A stretch of DNA of 47,582 nt from CAZLKN01 sp964560135. Its GTDB lineage: Bacteria > Actinomycetota > JAICYB01. The notes under the pieces were generated by a model. It ran no database searches, was not told where the DNA came from, and worked only from the letters and a program-made list of their open reading frames with translations. Shown here in pieces: positions 18,028-26,423 of this stretch (positions are counted from its first letter, which is position 1; the number at the start of each line of letters is the position of its first letter). The stretch lies in contig CAZLKN010000025.1 in NCBI GenBank assembly GCA_964560135.1, positions 1 through 47,582 of the forward strand, written 5' to 3'. The position numbers and the translations under genes were made by a program.

Positions 18028-19085
18028 CCGGCAGCCTGCGCGTGATCGTCGTCAAGCTCTTGGTGTTCGCCGCATTCACCCTCGCCGTCACGGGGCTGCT
18101 CGCCGCGGTGATCGGCAACCTCCAGCCCTTCACGCCCTTCTACGAGGTCAAGGCGGAGTTCAGCGATGCCACGGGCCTGCTGGAGACCGACGTCGTGAAG
18201 GTCGCGGGCGTGACCATCGGCAAGGTCGCGGGGGCGGAGGTGGAGTCCGGACGCGGGGGCGCGAAGGCGGCGGTGACCCTGCTCGTCGAACGTCACGTGA
18301 CCCTCCCGCGCAACGTGCGGGCGTCGATCCGTTTCCGCAACCTGGTCGGGCAGCGGATGGTCGTGCTGGCCCGCGACACCGACGAGCCGGACGCGCCGCC
18401 GCTGCCCAAGGACGGATCCGGCGTGATCCCGCTGCAGCAGACCTCGCCGGCCTTCGACCTGGGGGTGGTCTTCAACAACCTCCAGCCCGTTCTCGAGCGG
18501 TTCAATCCCGACGACGCGAACATCGTCGCCCGGGCCCTCGTCGCCGCGTTCAGCGGACGCGAGGAGCAGACACAGCGCATGATCGCCGACCTCGCCGACC
18601 TCGCGGAGACGCTCGGGGACCGGGGCCCGGTGGCCGCGGACCTCGTCACCAACCTGAACAGCGTCGTCGGCAGCCTCAACGAACGGGACGCCGAGCTGCG
18701 GTCCCTGCTCTCCTCCTTCGATCTCCTGATGCAGACGCTGGGCGGCCGGTCCGTGGAGCTCGCCCGGGCCGTGGACGACGTCGGGTTCGTCTCCGAGGCG
18801 TTCGCCGACATCCTGGCGGAGAATCGTCCGGGGCTCGACGAGGCCATCGCCCAGCTCCAGGCGATCCTCGCGGTGGCCGAGAGCCACAAGGACGACCTCG
18901 ACGCGACGCTCGCGAACCTGCCCGGGAACACCCACGGCCTGAACCGGGCGACCACCTACGGCGAGTGGGCGAATCTGAACGCCGTCTGCGTGGACGGGTT
19001 CTGCGAGTCGGGCTTCGATTCCGCCACGGTGCGGGGTGGCGGCCTCCCGGACATCCTCAGAGCGGCGATCGGGGGCCGGCGATGA
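18024..19085 (+). CDS. MCE-family protein 2 (MceB position)
   Basis: A 353-residue MCE protein. N-terminal anchor LLVFAAFTLAVTGLLAAVIG, MCE domain from about 38 (FSDATGLLETDVVKVAGVTIGKV ... IRFRNLVGQRMVVL), helical region, and a C-terminus with two Cys in NAVCVDGFCESG that may form a disulfide. GTG start overlaps the previous stop and its own stop overlaps the next ATG, so translation is coupled along the operon. Confidence 0.92.
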   Translation: MTGSLRVIVVKLLVFAAFTLAVTGLLAAVIGNLQPFTPFYEVKAEFSDATGLLETDVVKVAGVTIGKVAGAEVESGRGGAKAAVTLLVERHVTLPRNVRASIRFRNLVGQRMVVLARDTDEPDAPPLPKDGSGVIPLQQTSPAFDLGVVFNNLQPVLERFNPDDANIVARALVAAFSGREEQTQRMIADLADLAETLGDRGPVAADLVTNLNSVVGSLNERDAELRSLLSSFDLLMQTLGGRSVELARAVDDVGFVSEAFADILAENRPGLDEAIAQLQAILAVAESHKDDLDATLANLPGNTHGLNRATTYGEWANLNAVCVDGFCESGFDSATVRGGGLPDILRAAIGGRR

Positions 19086-20116
19086 CGCCGTTCCGCGAGC
19101 GCAACCCGATCGGCGTCGGGGGCGTGTCGATCCTCGTGATCTTCGCGCTGATCGCCTTCGCCTTCTCCCTCGACCGGCTGACGTTCCTGCGCGGGGTGTA
19201 CACCGTCCAGGCCGACTTCGCCGACGCGGCGGGCCTCACCCCCGAGAACGAGGTGCGGGTCGCCGGGCTCCGGGTCGGGAAGGTCCGCACGATCGAGCTC
19301 GCCTCCGACGGAAGCGACGAGGCCAACGACCGGGTCCGGGTCACGATGGAGATCGACGGCGGGATCATGATGGGGAGCGCGACCAACGCCGAGATCAAGC
19401 TGAAGACGCTGCTCGGGGCGAAGTTCGTCGACCTGACCCCGCTCGGCGCGGAGCCCTTCCTCCAGGAGGGCGACCTGATCCCGCTGGACCGGACGGTCAT
19501 CCCCTTCGAGCTCTACCAGGCCACCGACCAGACCGTGGAGTCGATCGGCGAGCTCGACGCCGACGCGCTCAACGAGCTCCTGAAGGTGCTCGCCGACGTG
19601 ACCGAGGACCCCGACGGCAACCTCGGGCGGGCGCTCCGCGGCCTGGCGCAGGCCACCGAGGCCCTCGCCGAGCGCGAAGCCGACCTCGAGGAGCTGATCC
19701 GCGGGTCCGAGGATCTGCTCGGCACCCTGGCCGACCGCTCCGAGGAGCTGGGACGGATCATCGACAACTCCGCCCGTCTGCTCGGAGCGCTCTCCGAGCG
19801 CCGGACGGCCCTCAAGCGCTTCGTCCGGGAGACCGACCGGGTCGCCTTCCAGTTCGGCGATCTGCTGCGGTCCACGCGTGACTCCCTCGACCCCGCCCTG
19901 CGGGATCTCCACGAGATCCTGACCGTGGTGGGCGGCCGGCAGGACGAGTTGGACGCCACCCTGCTCGCGCTCGGGCCCACCGGGGAGGCGTTCGCCCGCG
20001 TGTTCAACAAGGGCCCCTGGGCCGACATCTTCACCGCCACGATCGCGGGGACACCGCTTCCCGTGGGCAGCGACCTGACCGGCGTCCTCAGCGCCGCGGG
20101 GGGTGGGGCGCCGTGA
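19082..20116 (+). CDS. MCE-family protein 3 (MceC position)
   Basis: A 344-residue MCE protein. Anchor GVGGVSILVIFALIAFAFSL, MCE domain (FADAAGLTPENEVRVAGLRVGKVRTI ... IKLKTLLGAKFVDLTPLG), then a long alpha-helical segment with Glu/Arg/Leu-rich heptads (about 155-300) expected to build the lipid-conducting needle. ATG overlaps the previous stop (ATGA); its TGA overlaps the next GTG. Confidence 0.92.
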   Translation: MTPFRERNPIGVGGVSILVIFALIAFAFSLDRLTFLRGVYTVQADFADAAGLTPENEVRVAGLRVGKVRTIELASDGSDEANDRVRVTMEIDGGIMMGSATNAEIKLKTLLGAKFVDLTPLGAEPFLQEGDLIPLDRTVIPFELYQATDQTVESIGELDADALNELLKVLADVTEDPDGNLGRALRGLAQATEALAEREADLEELIRGSEDLLGTLADRSEELGRIIDNSARLLGALSERRTALKRFVRETDRVAFQFGDLLRSTRDSLDPALRDLHEILTVVGGRQDELDATLLALGPTGEAFARVFNKGPWADIFTATIAGTPLPVGSDLTGVLSAAGGGAP

Positions 20117-21072
20117 GCTCCCAGGCCCGGACGATCACCGCCATCGTCGCCGTCCTCACCCTGATCGCCGGGGTGGCGGGGGTGGTGACCAGGCAGCCCG
20201 ACGACACCTACGAGGTGACGGCCCACTTCACCCGCGCGATCGGGCTCTTCCCGCGCTCGACGGTGCGTGTGCTCGGCGTGGAGGTGGGCCGGGTCACCGA
20301 GGTCGTTCCGGAGGGGGACCGGGTCCGGGTCGGGATGCGCATCCACGATGACGTACGGATCCCGGAGGACGCCCGTGCGCTGATCATCCCGATCTCGCTG
20401 ATCTCCGACCGGTACGTACAGCTGGAACCCGTCTGGACGAGCGGCCCGGCCCTCACCGACGGCGACGAGATCCCCGTCGAGCGCGGGGTCGTGCCCGCCG
20501 AGCTGGACGACCTGCTGGCCACGCTCAAGGACTTCCTCGAGGCGCTCGAGCCGGGGACCGTGGATGAGCCGGGTGCGCTCGGACGCTTCGTGGTCAACGC
20601 CGACGCGGCCCTCGACGGACAGGGAGAGGCCCTCGGCACCACGATCGAGAGCCTCGGCTCCCTGCTCGACACGCTGGGGCGCAACGCGGACAGCTTCGAC
20701 GCCACCCTCGTCTCGCTCGATCGCATCTTCGGATCCCTCGCGCAGCGGGATGCGGCGATCGCCGCAACCAACCGTGGCCTGGCCAGCGTGTTCTCGGCCC
20801 TCGCCGAGGAGCGCGAATCGCTCGGGTCGGGCATCGTGAACCTCGGCCTGATGGTCGACGAGATCGGGCGCCTGGTGCGCACGCACCGCTCCCGGCTCGA
20901 AGCGGATCTCACGGTGCTGGCCGATACCACCGACGTCGTGATCCGCCGCCGGGACGAGGTCCTGCGCAACATCATCTGGTTGCCGGTGCTCGCGGAGGGG
21001 GCCGCCCGGGCCAAGGACGACGCCAACGACCGGGTGATCGTCCGCGACAACCAGCAGGTGAGGGAGGACTGA
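20113..21072 (+). CDS. MCE-family protein 4 (MceD position)
   Basis: A 319-residue MCE protein. Signal-anchor TITAIVAVLTLIAGVAGVV, MCE domain (ITRAIGLFPRS-like start at FTRAIGLFPRSTVRVLGVEVGRVTEV, ending ISLISDRYVQLEPV), then helical repeats. GTG start overlapping the upstream stop; its stop shares one base with the next ATG (TGATG). It lacks the Cys pair and Pro-rich tail of its neighbours. Confidence 0.91.
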   Translation: MSSQARTITAIVAVLTLIAGVAGVVTRQPDDTYEVTAHFTRAIGLFPRSTVRVLGVEVGRVTEVVPEGDRVRVGMRIHDDVRIPEDARALIIPISLISDRYVQLEPVWTSGPALTDGDEIPVERGVVPAELDDLLATLKDFLEALEPGTVDEPGALGRFVVNADAALDGQGEALGTTIESLGSLLDTLGRNADSFDATLVSLDRIFGSLAQRDAAIAATNRGLASVFSALAEERESLGSGIVNLGLMVDEIGRLVRTHRSRLEADLTVLADTTDVVIRRRDEVLRNIIWLPVLAEGAARAKDDANDRVIVRDNQQVRED

Positions 21073-22073
21073 TGCGGCTCACCGCCCTCCTCGCCGCATG
21101 CGTCCTCGCGCTCGGAGGCGCCGCCTGCGCGTCCGGCGATCCGATCACCCTCGTCGCCGAGTTCGAGAACGTCGGCGACCTGGTCGTGCGCGCGAACGTG
21201 CAGCAGTCCGACGCCGTCGTCGGCACCATCACCTCCATCGAGCTCGTCCAGAACGGCCGCTGGCTCGCCCGGGTGACGATGCGCCTGGAGCCGGGAACCC
21301 CGGTGCCCGAAGGGACGGGGGCCGTGGTGCGGTCCACGTCGCTGCTCGGCGAGAAGTTCATCGATCTCGTGCCGCCCCCGGAAGTCACGTCCGCGACGCC
21401 GAACCTTCCCGACGATGCGGTCATCTCCGCCGACGACACCTCGAAGGCCCCCGAGCTCGAGGACGCCTTCGTGCAGCTCGGAGGGATCCTGGCCTCCGGC
21501 GCGCTCCAGGATCTCGGGAGCTTGACGACCGCCTCCGCGATGATCCTCGAGGGGCAGGAAGAGGAGCTGGGCCGTGTCCTGGACGGCTCCGCGAAGCTCG
21601 TGGCGTCGCTGTCCGCGCAGCGCGACGCGCTGGCCGAGGCGCTGGACCGCCTGCGGTCCACGACCGGTACCCTGGCGGACCGCGACGAGACGGTCAAGGC
21701 CTTCCTGAGCACCAGCGACGACGCCGTCGAGCTGCTGGCCGGGCAGCGCCAGCAGCTCGACGAGGTCATCGTCAACCTCGACCGCCTGGGGCAGTCCGGC
21801 GCCCGGCTGATGCGCGACCACCGCGAGGACGTGGACCGGCAGATCAAGGCGTTGCTGGAGATCGTCGCCGCCGTGCACGAGGGCCGCGAGGCGCTGGGCG
21901 GCGCGTTGGGGAAGCTGCCCGATTTCACGCGCCTGTTCGCTGAGGTCGCTCCCGGGGACTACATCCAGCTCGACGTGCTCACGGAGAGCCCCTTGCCGGT
22001 CGGGGCGGCCTCGGCCTCGTCCGGCGAGCCCGAGCCTCCCGTGGCCTCGATCCTCTGGAGCGCGACCCGATGA
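21072..22073 (+). CDS. MCE-family lipoprotein (MceE/LprK position)
   Basis: A 333-residue MCE protein that is a lipoprotein: MRLTALLAACVLALGGAACASG has a lipobox-like AAC with Cys19. MCE domain follows (FENVGDLVVRANVQQSDAVVGTI ... VRSTSLLGEKFIDLVPP), then helices. In mycobacterial mce operons the fifth MCE gene is likewise the lipoprotein, so gene order is conserved here. ATG coupled to the previous stop (TGATG). Confidence 0.92.
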   Translation: MRLTALLAACVLALGGAACASGDPITLVAEFENVGDLVVRANVQQSDAVVGTITSIELVQNGRWLARVTMRLEPGTPVPEGTGAVVRSTSLLGEKFIDLVPPPEVTSATPNLPDDAVISADDTSKAPELEDAFVQLGGILASGALQDLGSLTTASAMILEGQEEELGRVLDGSAKLVASLSAQRDALAEALDRLRSTTGTLADRDETVKAFLSTSDDAVELLAGQRQQLDEVIVNLDRLGQSGARLMRDHREDVDRQIKALLEIVAAVHEGREALGGALGKLPDFTRLFAEVAPGDYIQLDVLTESPLPVGAASASSGEPEPPVASILWSATR

Positions 22074-23233
22074 TCCAGCGCCGTGTCGTCATCAACGTGG
22101 TCGCCTTCCTGGCCCTGAGTGCGGTCCTCATCGCCGTGCTGATGGTCAATATCTTCCGTATCCAACCCCGGTACACGGTGGTGGCGGCCTTCCCGAACGC
22201 CGGCGGGGCCTTCACCGGACAGGAGGTCACCTACCGGGGGGTGACGGTAGGCCGGATCGGCGACATGCGCGTGGCCTCCGAGGGGGTCGAGCTCGACCTG
22301 ATCATCGACAGCTCCTTCGATCGCATCCCCCGGGACACCCGTGCCCGGATCATGTTCAAGAGCGCGGTGGGAGAGCAGTTCGTCGATCTGCTCCCGCAGA
22401 CCCGGCAACCGCCGTTCCTCGAGGACGGCGACCTCATCTCGCTCGACCGCACGGAGGTGCCCGTCCAGCAGGAGGAGCTGCTGCGGCTGCTCTCCGCGGT
22501 GCTGGACGGGGTGCCGCCCGAGGCGCTCGGCAACCTGGTCGACACACTCGGCACGGGCCTCGGGGGCCGCGGCAGCGAGCTGCACCGGCTGCTCGCTGCC
22601 TTCGACCCGGTCAGCGAGGTCCTCGCCCGGCGGACGGCGGAGCTGAACCGGATCAACGTCAACGCCGATCGGGCCGGCGCCGCCTTCTCCGGGACGTCGC
22701 GGGAGTTCGTCTCCGGGGTCGGGAGCCTGGCCACGGTCGCTGAGACGTTCGCGAGCCGCTCGGAGGACATCGAGCGGCTGCTGGCCGCAGGGGCGTCCGG
22801 CCTGCCGGATCTCGCCGGACTGCTCGCGGCGCGCAAGGCGGAGCTGAACACGACGATCGCGAACCTCGCCGAGCTCACGCGGATGAACTTCGAGCACATC
22901 GACTCGGTACGGGACACGCTCGAATGGCTCCCGCTGTTCCTCCAGACGATCATCGATATCTACGATCCCGAGACGAACCGCCTGCGGTTCGGGCTGTCGC
23001 TGGCCGAGGGCAGCGAGCCTTGCGACTACGGCACGCCCCGGCGTGCCCCCGACGAGCGGACGGGGAACGCCCCCCACCACCCGGTCATCGATTTCGAGTG
23101 CGAGGGCGCCGGCGGTTCGTCCGCCGGTGCGGCGGCTGATCCCGCCGCCGGGCCGGGGGCCCGGGGGTCCGGACGGGCGGACCCGGAGATCGGTTGGTTG
23201 GACCTGCTGACTGATACGCTGCCTACCGGGTGA
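22070..23233 (+). CDS. MCE-family protein 6 (MceF position)
   Basis: A 387-residue MCE protein. Anchor VINVVAFLALSAVLIAVLMV, MCE domain (FPNAGGAFTGQEVTYRGVTVGRI ... IMFKSAVGEQFVDLLPQ), helical needle region, then a low-complexity Gly/Ala/Pro-rich tail (about 350-375) ending in a short hydrophobic stretch. Cys in SEPCDYG and DFECEG. Overlap-coupled at both ends (ATGA, GTGA). Confidence 0.92.
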   Translation: MIQRRVVINVVAFLALSAVLIAVLMVNIFRIQPRYTVVAAFPNAGGAFTGQEVTYRGVTVGRIGDMRVASEGVELDLIIDSSFDRIPRDTRARIMFKSAVGEQFVDLLPQTRQPPFLEDGDLISLDRTEVPVQQEELLRLLSAVLDGVPPEALGNLVDTLGTGLGGRGSELHRLLAAFDPVSEVLARRTAELNRINVNADRAGAAFSGTSREFVSGVGSLATVAETFASRSEDIERLLAAGASGLPDLAGLLAARKAELNTTIANLAELTRMNFEHIDSVRDTLEWLPLFLQTIIDIYDPETNRLRFGLSLAEGSEPCDYGTPRRAPDERTGNAPHHPVIDFECEGAGGSSAGAAADPAAGPGARGSGRADPEIGWLDLLTDTLPTG

Positions 23234-23871
23234 ACGACAGGGAAGAAGGCTTCAGCGAACTCACCGCGGCGTTCGTCGACCGCGAACGGGAACCCGACCC
23301 CGAGGTCGGGCCGTCGGATCCTCCCGAGGACGCCGGGCCCGAGCAGGCCCCGGAGTCCCCGCCCACCGAGGGCGGCACCCGGCGGCGGCGGTGGTTGGTG
23401 CCGGCGGTCGTGCTGCTGCTGGTGGCATCCAACATCGCGCTGGCGGTCCTGCTGTGGCGGGCGGCACCCACCGGCCAGGAGCGTGCCGTGGCCGCCGTGG
23501 CCGAGCGCTTCACGCAGAACCTCGTCACCTTCGACCACCGCACCCTGGACGCCGACATCGAGCGGATCCAGCAGGACGCCACCGGGACCTTCAGACGGCA
23601 GTTCGACAGCGCGCTCGGCGGCGACGTCGCCGTCTTCCGCGAGGCGATCCGCGAAGCCGCCGCGGAGTCCTCCGGCACCGTCCAGGGTGCCGCCGTCACC
23701 GAGATCGCCGGAGACCGGGCCACCGCGGTGGTGGTCGCGGAGCAGCAGATCCGGAACAGTGAGACCCCAGACGGCCGCACGGTGGTCCGGGTGATCGAGC
23801 TCGAGCTCCTCCGGACATCCGACGGCTGGAAGGTCAACGAGGTCTCGACCCTGGGAGCCGACGACAGCTGA
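23230..23871 (+). CDS. Mce-associated membrane protein (Mam-like)
   Basis: A 213-residue protein: an acidic/proline-rich cytoplasmic N-terminus (DREREPDPEVGPSDPPEDAG), one membrane segment (WLVPAVVLLLVASNIALAVLLW, about 56-77), and an extracytoplasmic NTF2-like domain (VAERFTQNLVTFDHRTLDADIERI ...). This architecture is that of the Mas/Mam proteins that close actinobacterial mce operons and stabilise the complex. GTG overlaps the mceF-position stop; its stop overlaps the next gene (TGATG). Confidence 0.85.
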   Translation: MNDREEGFSELTAAFVDREREPDPEVGPSDPPEDAGPEQAPESPPTEGGTRRRRWLVPAVVLLLVASNIALAVLLWRAAPTGQERAVAAVAERFTQNLVTFDHRTLDADIERIQQDATGTFRRQFDSALGGDVAVFREAIREAAAESSGTVQGAAVTEIAGDRATAVVVAEQQIRNSETPDGRTVVRVIELELLRTSDGWKVNEVSTLGADDS

Positions 23872-25796
23872 TGACGGCGCGCCGCCGGGGAGTGGTCGTC
23901 GCCGGTCTGGCCGCCGTCGCCGTGCTCGTCGCGGCTGCCCCCGCGGCCGCCCGGAGCTACGCGCTGCCGGAGGCCGAGATCCTCGTCCAGGTCAACCCCG
24001 ACGGGTCGGTGGCCGTCAGCGAGCACATCACCTTCGCCTTCGACGGCGCGTTCTCGGGAGCCTTCCGCGATATCCCCTCCCGGTTTGGCGAGGAGGTCCC
24101 CCCCGACTCCGTGCAGGTGCAGGAGGACGACTTCCGGTACGAGCCCGGGGGCACGACCACGCTCGGGGAGCCCGGGCCCCCGAACACCTTCGCGGTCGGC
24201 CCGCACGAGGGTGGGGTGCGGATCGTGTGGCGCTACAACGCCTCCGACGAGCGGCGGACGTTCACCGTCGACTACCGGATGCTGCGGCTCGTGCGCGTCT
24301 ACGAGGACACCGCGGAGCTCAACCTGAGGGTCTGGGGCGATCACTGGCCGGTGGGGCTCGAGCGCCTGCGGGCGACCGTCCGGCTCCCCGGTGCCGTCCC
24401 CGAGGCCCAGCAGGAGCGGCTGCGGGTCTGGGGGCACCCCGAAGACGTCCGCGGCGTCGTGAACCGGATGCCCGACCTCATGGGCGCGACGCTGGAGGCC
24501 ACCGCGATCCCCTCCGAGCGGTGGGTCGAGATCCGGATGCTCTTCCCCCGCGACCTGCTGTCGAGCACCGGCGGTGCACAGGTCGTCGGCGAGCCGGGCT
24601 TCGACCGGATCCTGGCCGAGGAGATGGCCTCGGCCGAGAAGGCCCGGCGGGCCGCCGAGCGTGCCGAATGGGTCCGCCGGAACCTGTGGTGGCTGCTGCT
24701 GCTCTCCCTGCTCGGCCTGTTCGGCCCCGCCGCCGGCATCTTCGCGTTCGTCGCGTGGCGGTACGGCCGTGACCCCCGCGTCGAGATGCTCTCCGACTAC
24801 GTCCGCGAGCCGCCGTCCTCCGACGGACCGGCGCTCGTGGGAGCGCTGATGACCGAGGGGGGTGAGGTCGGGACCAAGGAGTTCGTCGCCACCCTCTTCG
24901 ACCTCGTCCGCCGGGGGTATTTCACCGTCGCCCACGAGCTGAGCGAGCGCAGCACCTGGATGGGCCTGCGCAACGAGACGGTCTCCGATCTGCGGGTCCG
25001 CAAAGGGGATCGATCAGGGGACGATCTGACCGGCCACGAGCGCGACGTGTACGACGCCGTCGAGTGGATCCTCCCGGAGGCCGGAGAGCTGCTCTCGCGG
25101 TTCGCGGACGTCCTCAAGGAGCATGCCAGCAAGTTCCACACGCGGTTCACCTCGTTCCAATCCGACGTGCGGTCCGAGGTCAAGGCCCGCAGGTGGATCG
25201 ACCGTACCGGCCGGCGCGTCTGGGGAACGGCCGTGGCGATCTTCGCGGTGATCTTCATCCTCGGGTTCGCGCTGGGGATGTGGGAGGCGGGCCGGGGGTC
25301 GCCGTTCTTCTCGATCCCGCTGGTCGTCGGCGGGTTCACCAACGCCTTCGCGCTCGCCGTGCTGGGGAGCGTGATGCCGCGGCTGCTCACGCGCCGCTCG
25401 CGGGAGGGCGCGGAACTGGCCGCCGGCTACGACGGGCTGCGCCGCTTCCTCGACGACTTCTCGGCGATGAAGGACGCCCCGCCGGCGTCGATCGCGCTGT
25501 GGGAGCGCCTGCTCGTCTACGGGATCGTGCTGGGCGTCGCCGACCGCGTGCTCGAGGCCGCGCAGCTCTACGCGCCGCACGAACTCGTGGAACGGAGCAA
25601 CCTGTACTGGGTGGACGGGAGCCGCACCGGTCTCGGCGGCGGGCTCACGTCCCTGCGTCTGGCAAGTCTGATGTCCGGAATCGGTCGCGCTGCATCCGCG
25701 GGCGCCCCGGCCAGCTCGTCGTCGGGATTCGGTGGTGGCTTCTCCGGCGGTGGCGGCGGTGGCGGTGGCGGCGGTGGCGGAGGAGGTGCTTGGTGA
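23871..25796 (+). CDS. DUF2207-family membrane protein with glycine-rich C-terminus
   Basis: A 641-residue protein. Signal peptide (VVVAGLAAVAVLVAAAPAAA), an extracytoplasmic DUF2207-type beta domain (SYALPEAEILVQVNPDGSVAVSE, AFRDIPSRF), a membrane segment near 265-290 (WWLLLLSLLGLFGPAAGIFAF), a cytoplasmic region, two further membrane segments (about 450-505), and a tail of about 14 consecutive Gly ending in AW. Function of the family is unknown; it commonly sits beside lemA, as here. The start overlaps the Mam stop (TGATG), which makes it part of the Mce transcription unit. Confidence 0.88.
   Translation: MTARRRGVVVAGLAAVAVLVAAAPAAARSYALPEAEILVQVNPDGSVAVSEHITFAFDGAFSGAFRDIPSRFGEEVPPDSVQVQEDDFRYEPGGTTTLGEPGPPNTFAVGPHEGGVRIVWRYNASDERRTFTVDYRMLRLVRVYEDTAELNLRVWGDHWPVGLERLRATVRLPGAVPEAQQERLRVWGHPEDVRGVVNRMPDLMGATLEATAIPSERWVEIRMLFPRDLLSSTGGAQVVGEPGFDRILAEEMASAEKARRAAERAEWVRRNLWWLLLLSLLGLFGPAAGIFAFVAWRYGRDPRVEMLSDYVREPPSSDGPALVGALMTEGGEVGTKEFVATLFDLVRRGYFTVAHELSERSTWMGLRNETVSDLRVRKGDRSGDDLTGHERDVYDAVEWILPEAGELLSRFADVLKEHASKFHTRFTSFQSDVRSEVKARRWIDRTGRRVWGTAVAIFAVIFILGFALGMWEAGRGSPFFSIPLVVGGFTNAFALAVLGSVMPRLLTRRSREGAELAAGYDGLRRFLDDFSAMKDAPPASIALWERLLVYGIVLGVADRVLEAAQLYAPHELVERSNLYWVDGSRTGLGGGLTSLRLASLMSGIGRAASAGAPASSSSGFGGGFSGGGGGGGGGGGGGGAW
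25740..25790 (+). repeat. GGC/GGT glycine-codon repeat
   Basis: A run of imperfect ggcggtggc units encodes the poly-glycine tail of the DUF2207 protein. Such tracts are prone to slippage and assembly length errors. Confidence 0.8.
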
Positions 25797-26395
25797 TGGA
25801 GATCCTGCTGTTGCTCGTGCTCGTGCTGATCGTCCTGGCGGTGGTCGTCGGGATCATGCTCTACAACCGGTTCGTGACCCTGCGGAACCGGTCGGAGAAC
25901 GCGTGGGCGCAGGTGGACGTGCAGCTCCGGCGGCGCTACGACCTGATCCCGAACCTCGTGGAGATCGTCAAGGGCTATGCCTCCCACGAGCGGGAGACCT
26001 TCGAGCGTGTGATCCGGGCCCGGTCCGCGGGGGTGGAGGCGAAGAGCGTCGAGGAGCAGGCGCAGGCCGAGAACATGATCACGCAGGCACTGCGGCAGCT
26101 CTTCGCGGTGTCCGAGGCCTACCCGGAGCTGCGGGCCAACGAGAACTTCCGCGCCCTCCAGGACGAGCTGACCTCGACCGAGCAGCAGATCGCCGTGTCC
26201 CGGCAGATCTACAACGACACCGTGCTGCGGTACAACACCGCGATCCAGACCTTCCCCGGGGTGGTCTTCGCCGGACCGTTCGGGTTCGCCGCCCGTCCGT
26301 ACCTGGAGATCGAGGAGGCGTCGCGGCAGCCGGTCCAGGTCGACTTCTCCGACATGCCGGGCCGCGACCAGCCCCCGCCCGCCGGCCAGACATGA
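25796..26395 (+). CDS. LemA-family protein
   Basis: A 199-residue protein with an N-terminal membrane anchor (ILLLLVLVLIVLAVVVGIML) and the LemA helical domain: YNRFVTLRNRSENAWAQVDV, LRRRYDLIPNLVEIVKGYA, and LRANENFRALQDEL, ending with VVFAGPFGFAARPYLEIEE. Role unknown in bacteria generally; the topology places the helical bundle outside the anchor. ATG 25796 overlaps the DUF2207 stop (TGATG); GTG one codon earlier is also possible. Last gene of the Mce unit; it converges with the anti-sigma gene after a 28-base gap with no clear terminator. Confidence 0.92.
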   Translation: MEILLLLVLVLIVLAVVVGIMLYNRFVTLRNRSENAWAQVDVQLRRRYDLIPNLVEIVKGYASHERETFERVIRARSAGVEAKSVEEQAQAENMITQALRQLFAVSEAYPELRANENFRALQDELTSTEQQIAVSRQIYNDTVLRYNTAIQTFPGVVFAGPFGFAARPYLEIEEASRQPVQVDFSDMPGRDQPPPAGQT

Positions 26396-26423
26396 GCGGC
26401 GGCCACCCGGTGACCGTCGCGCC

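Noticed and set aside
20208..21878. Antisense frame over the fourth and fifth MCE genes
   Set aside because: No family features. Antisense frames are routinely open in this GC-rich sequence.
25740..25790. Possible CRISPR or microsatellite array
   Set aside because: It is a glycine-codon repeat inside the DUF2207 gene, without spacers.
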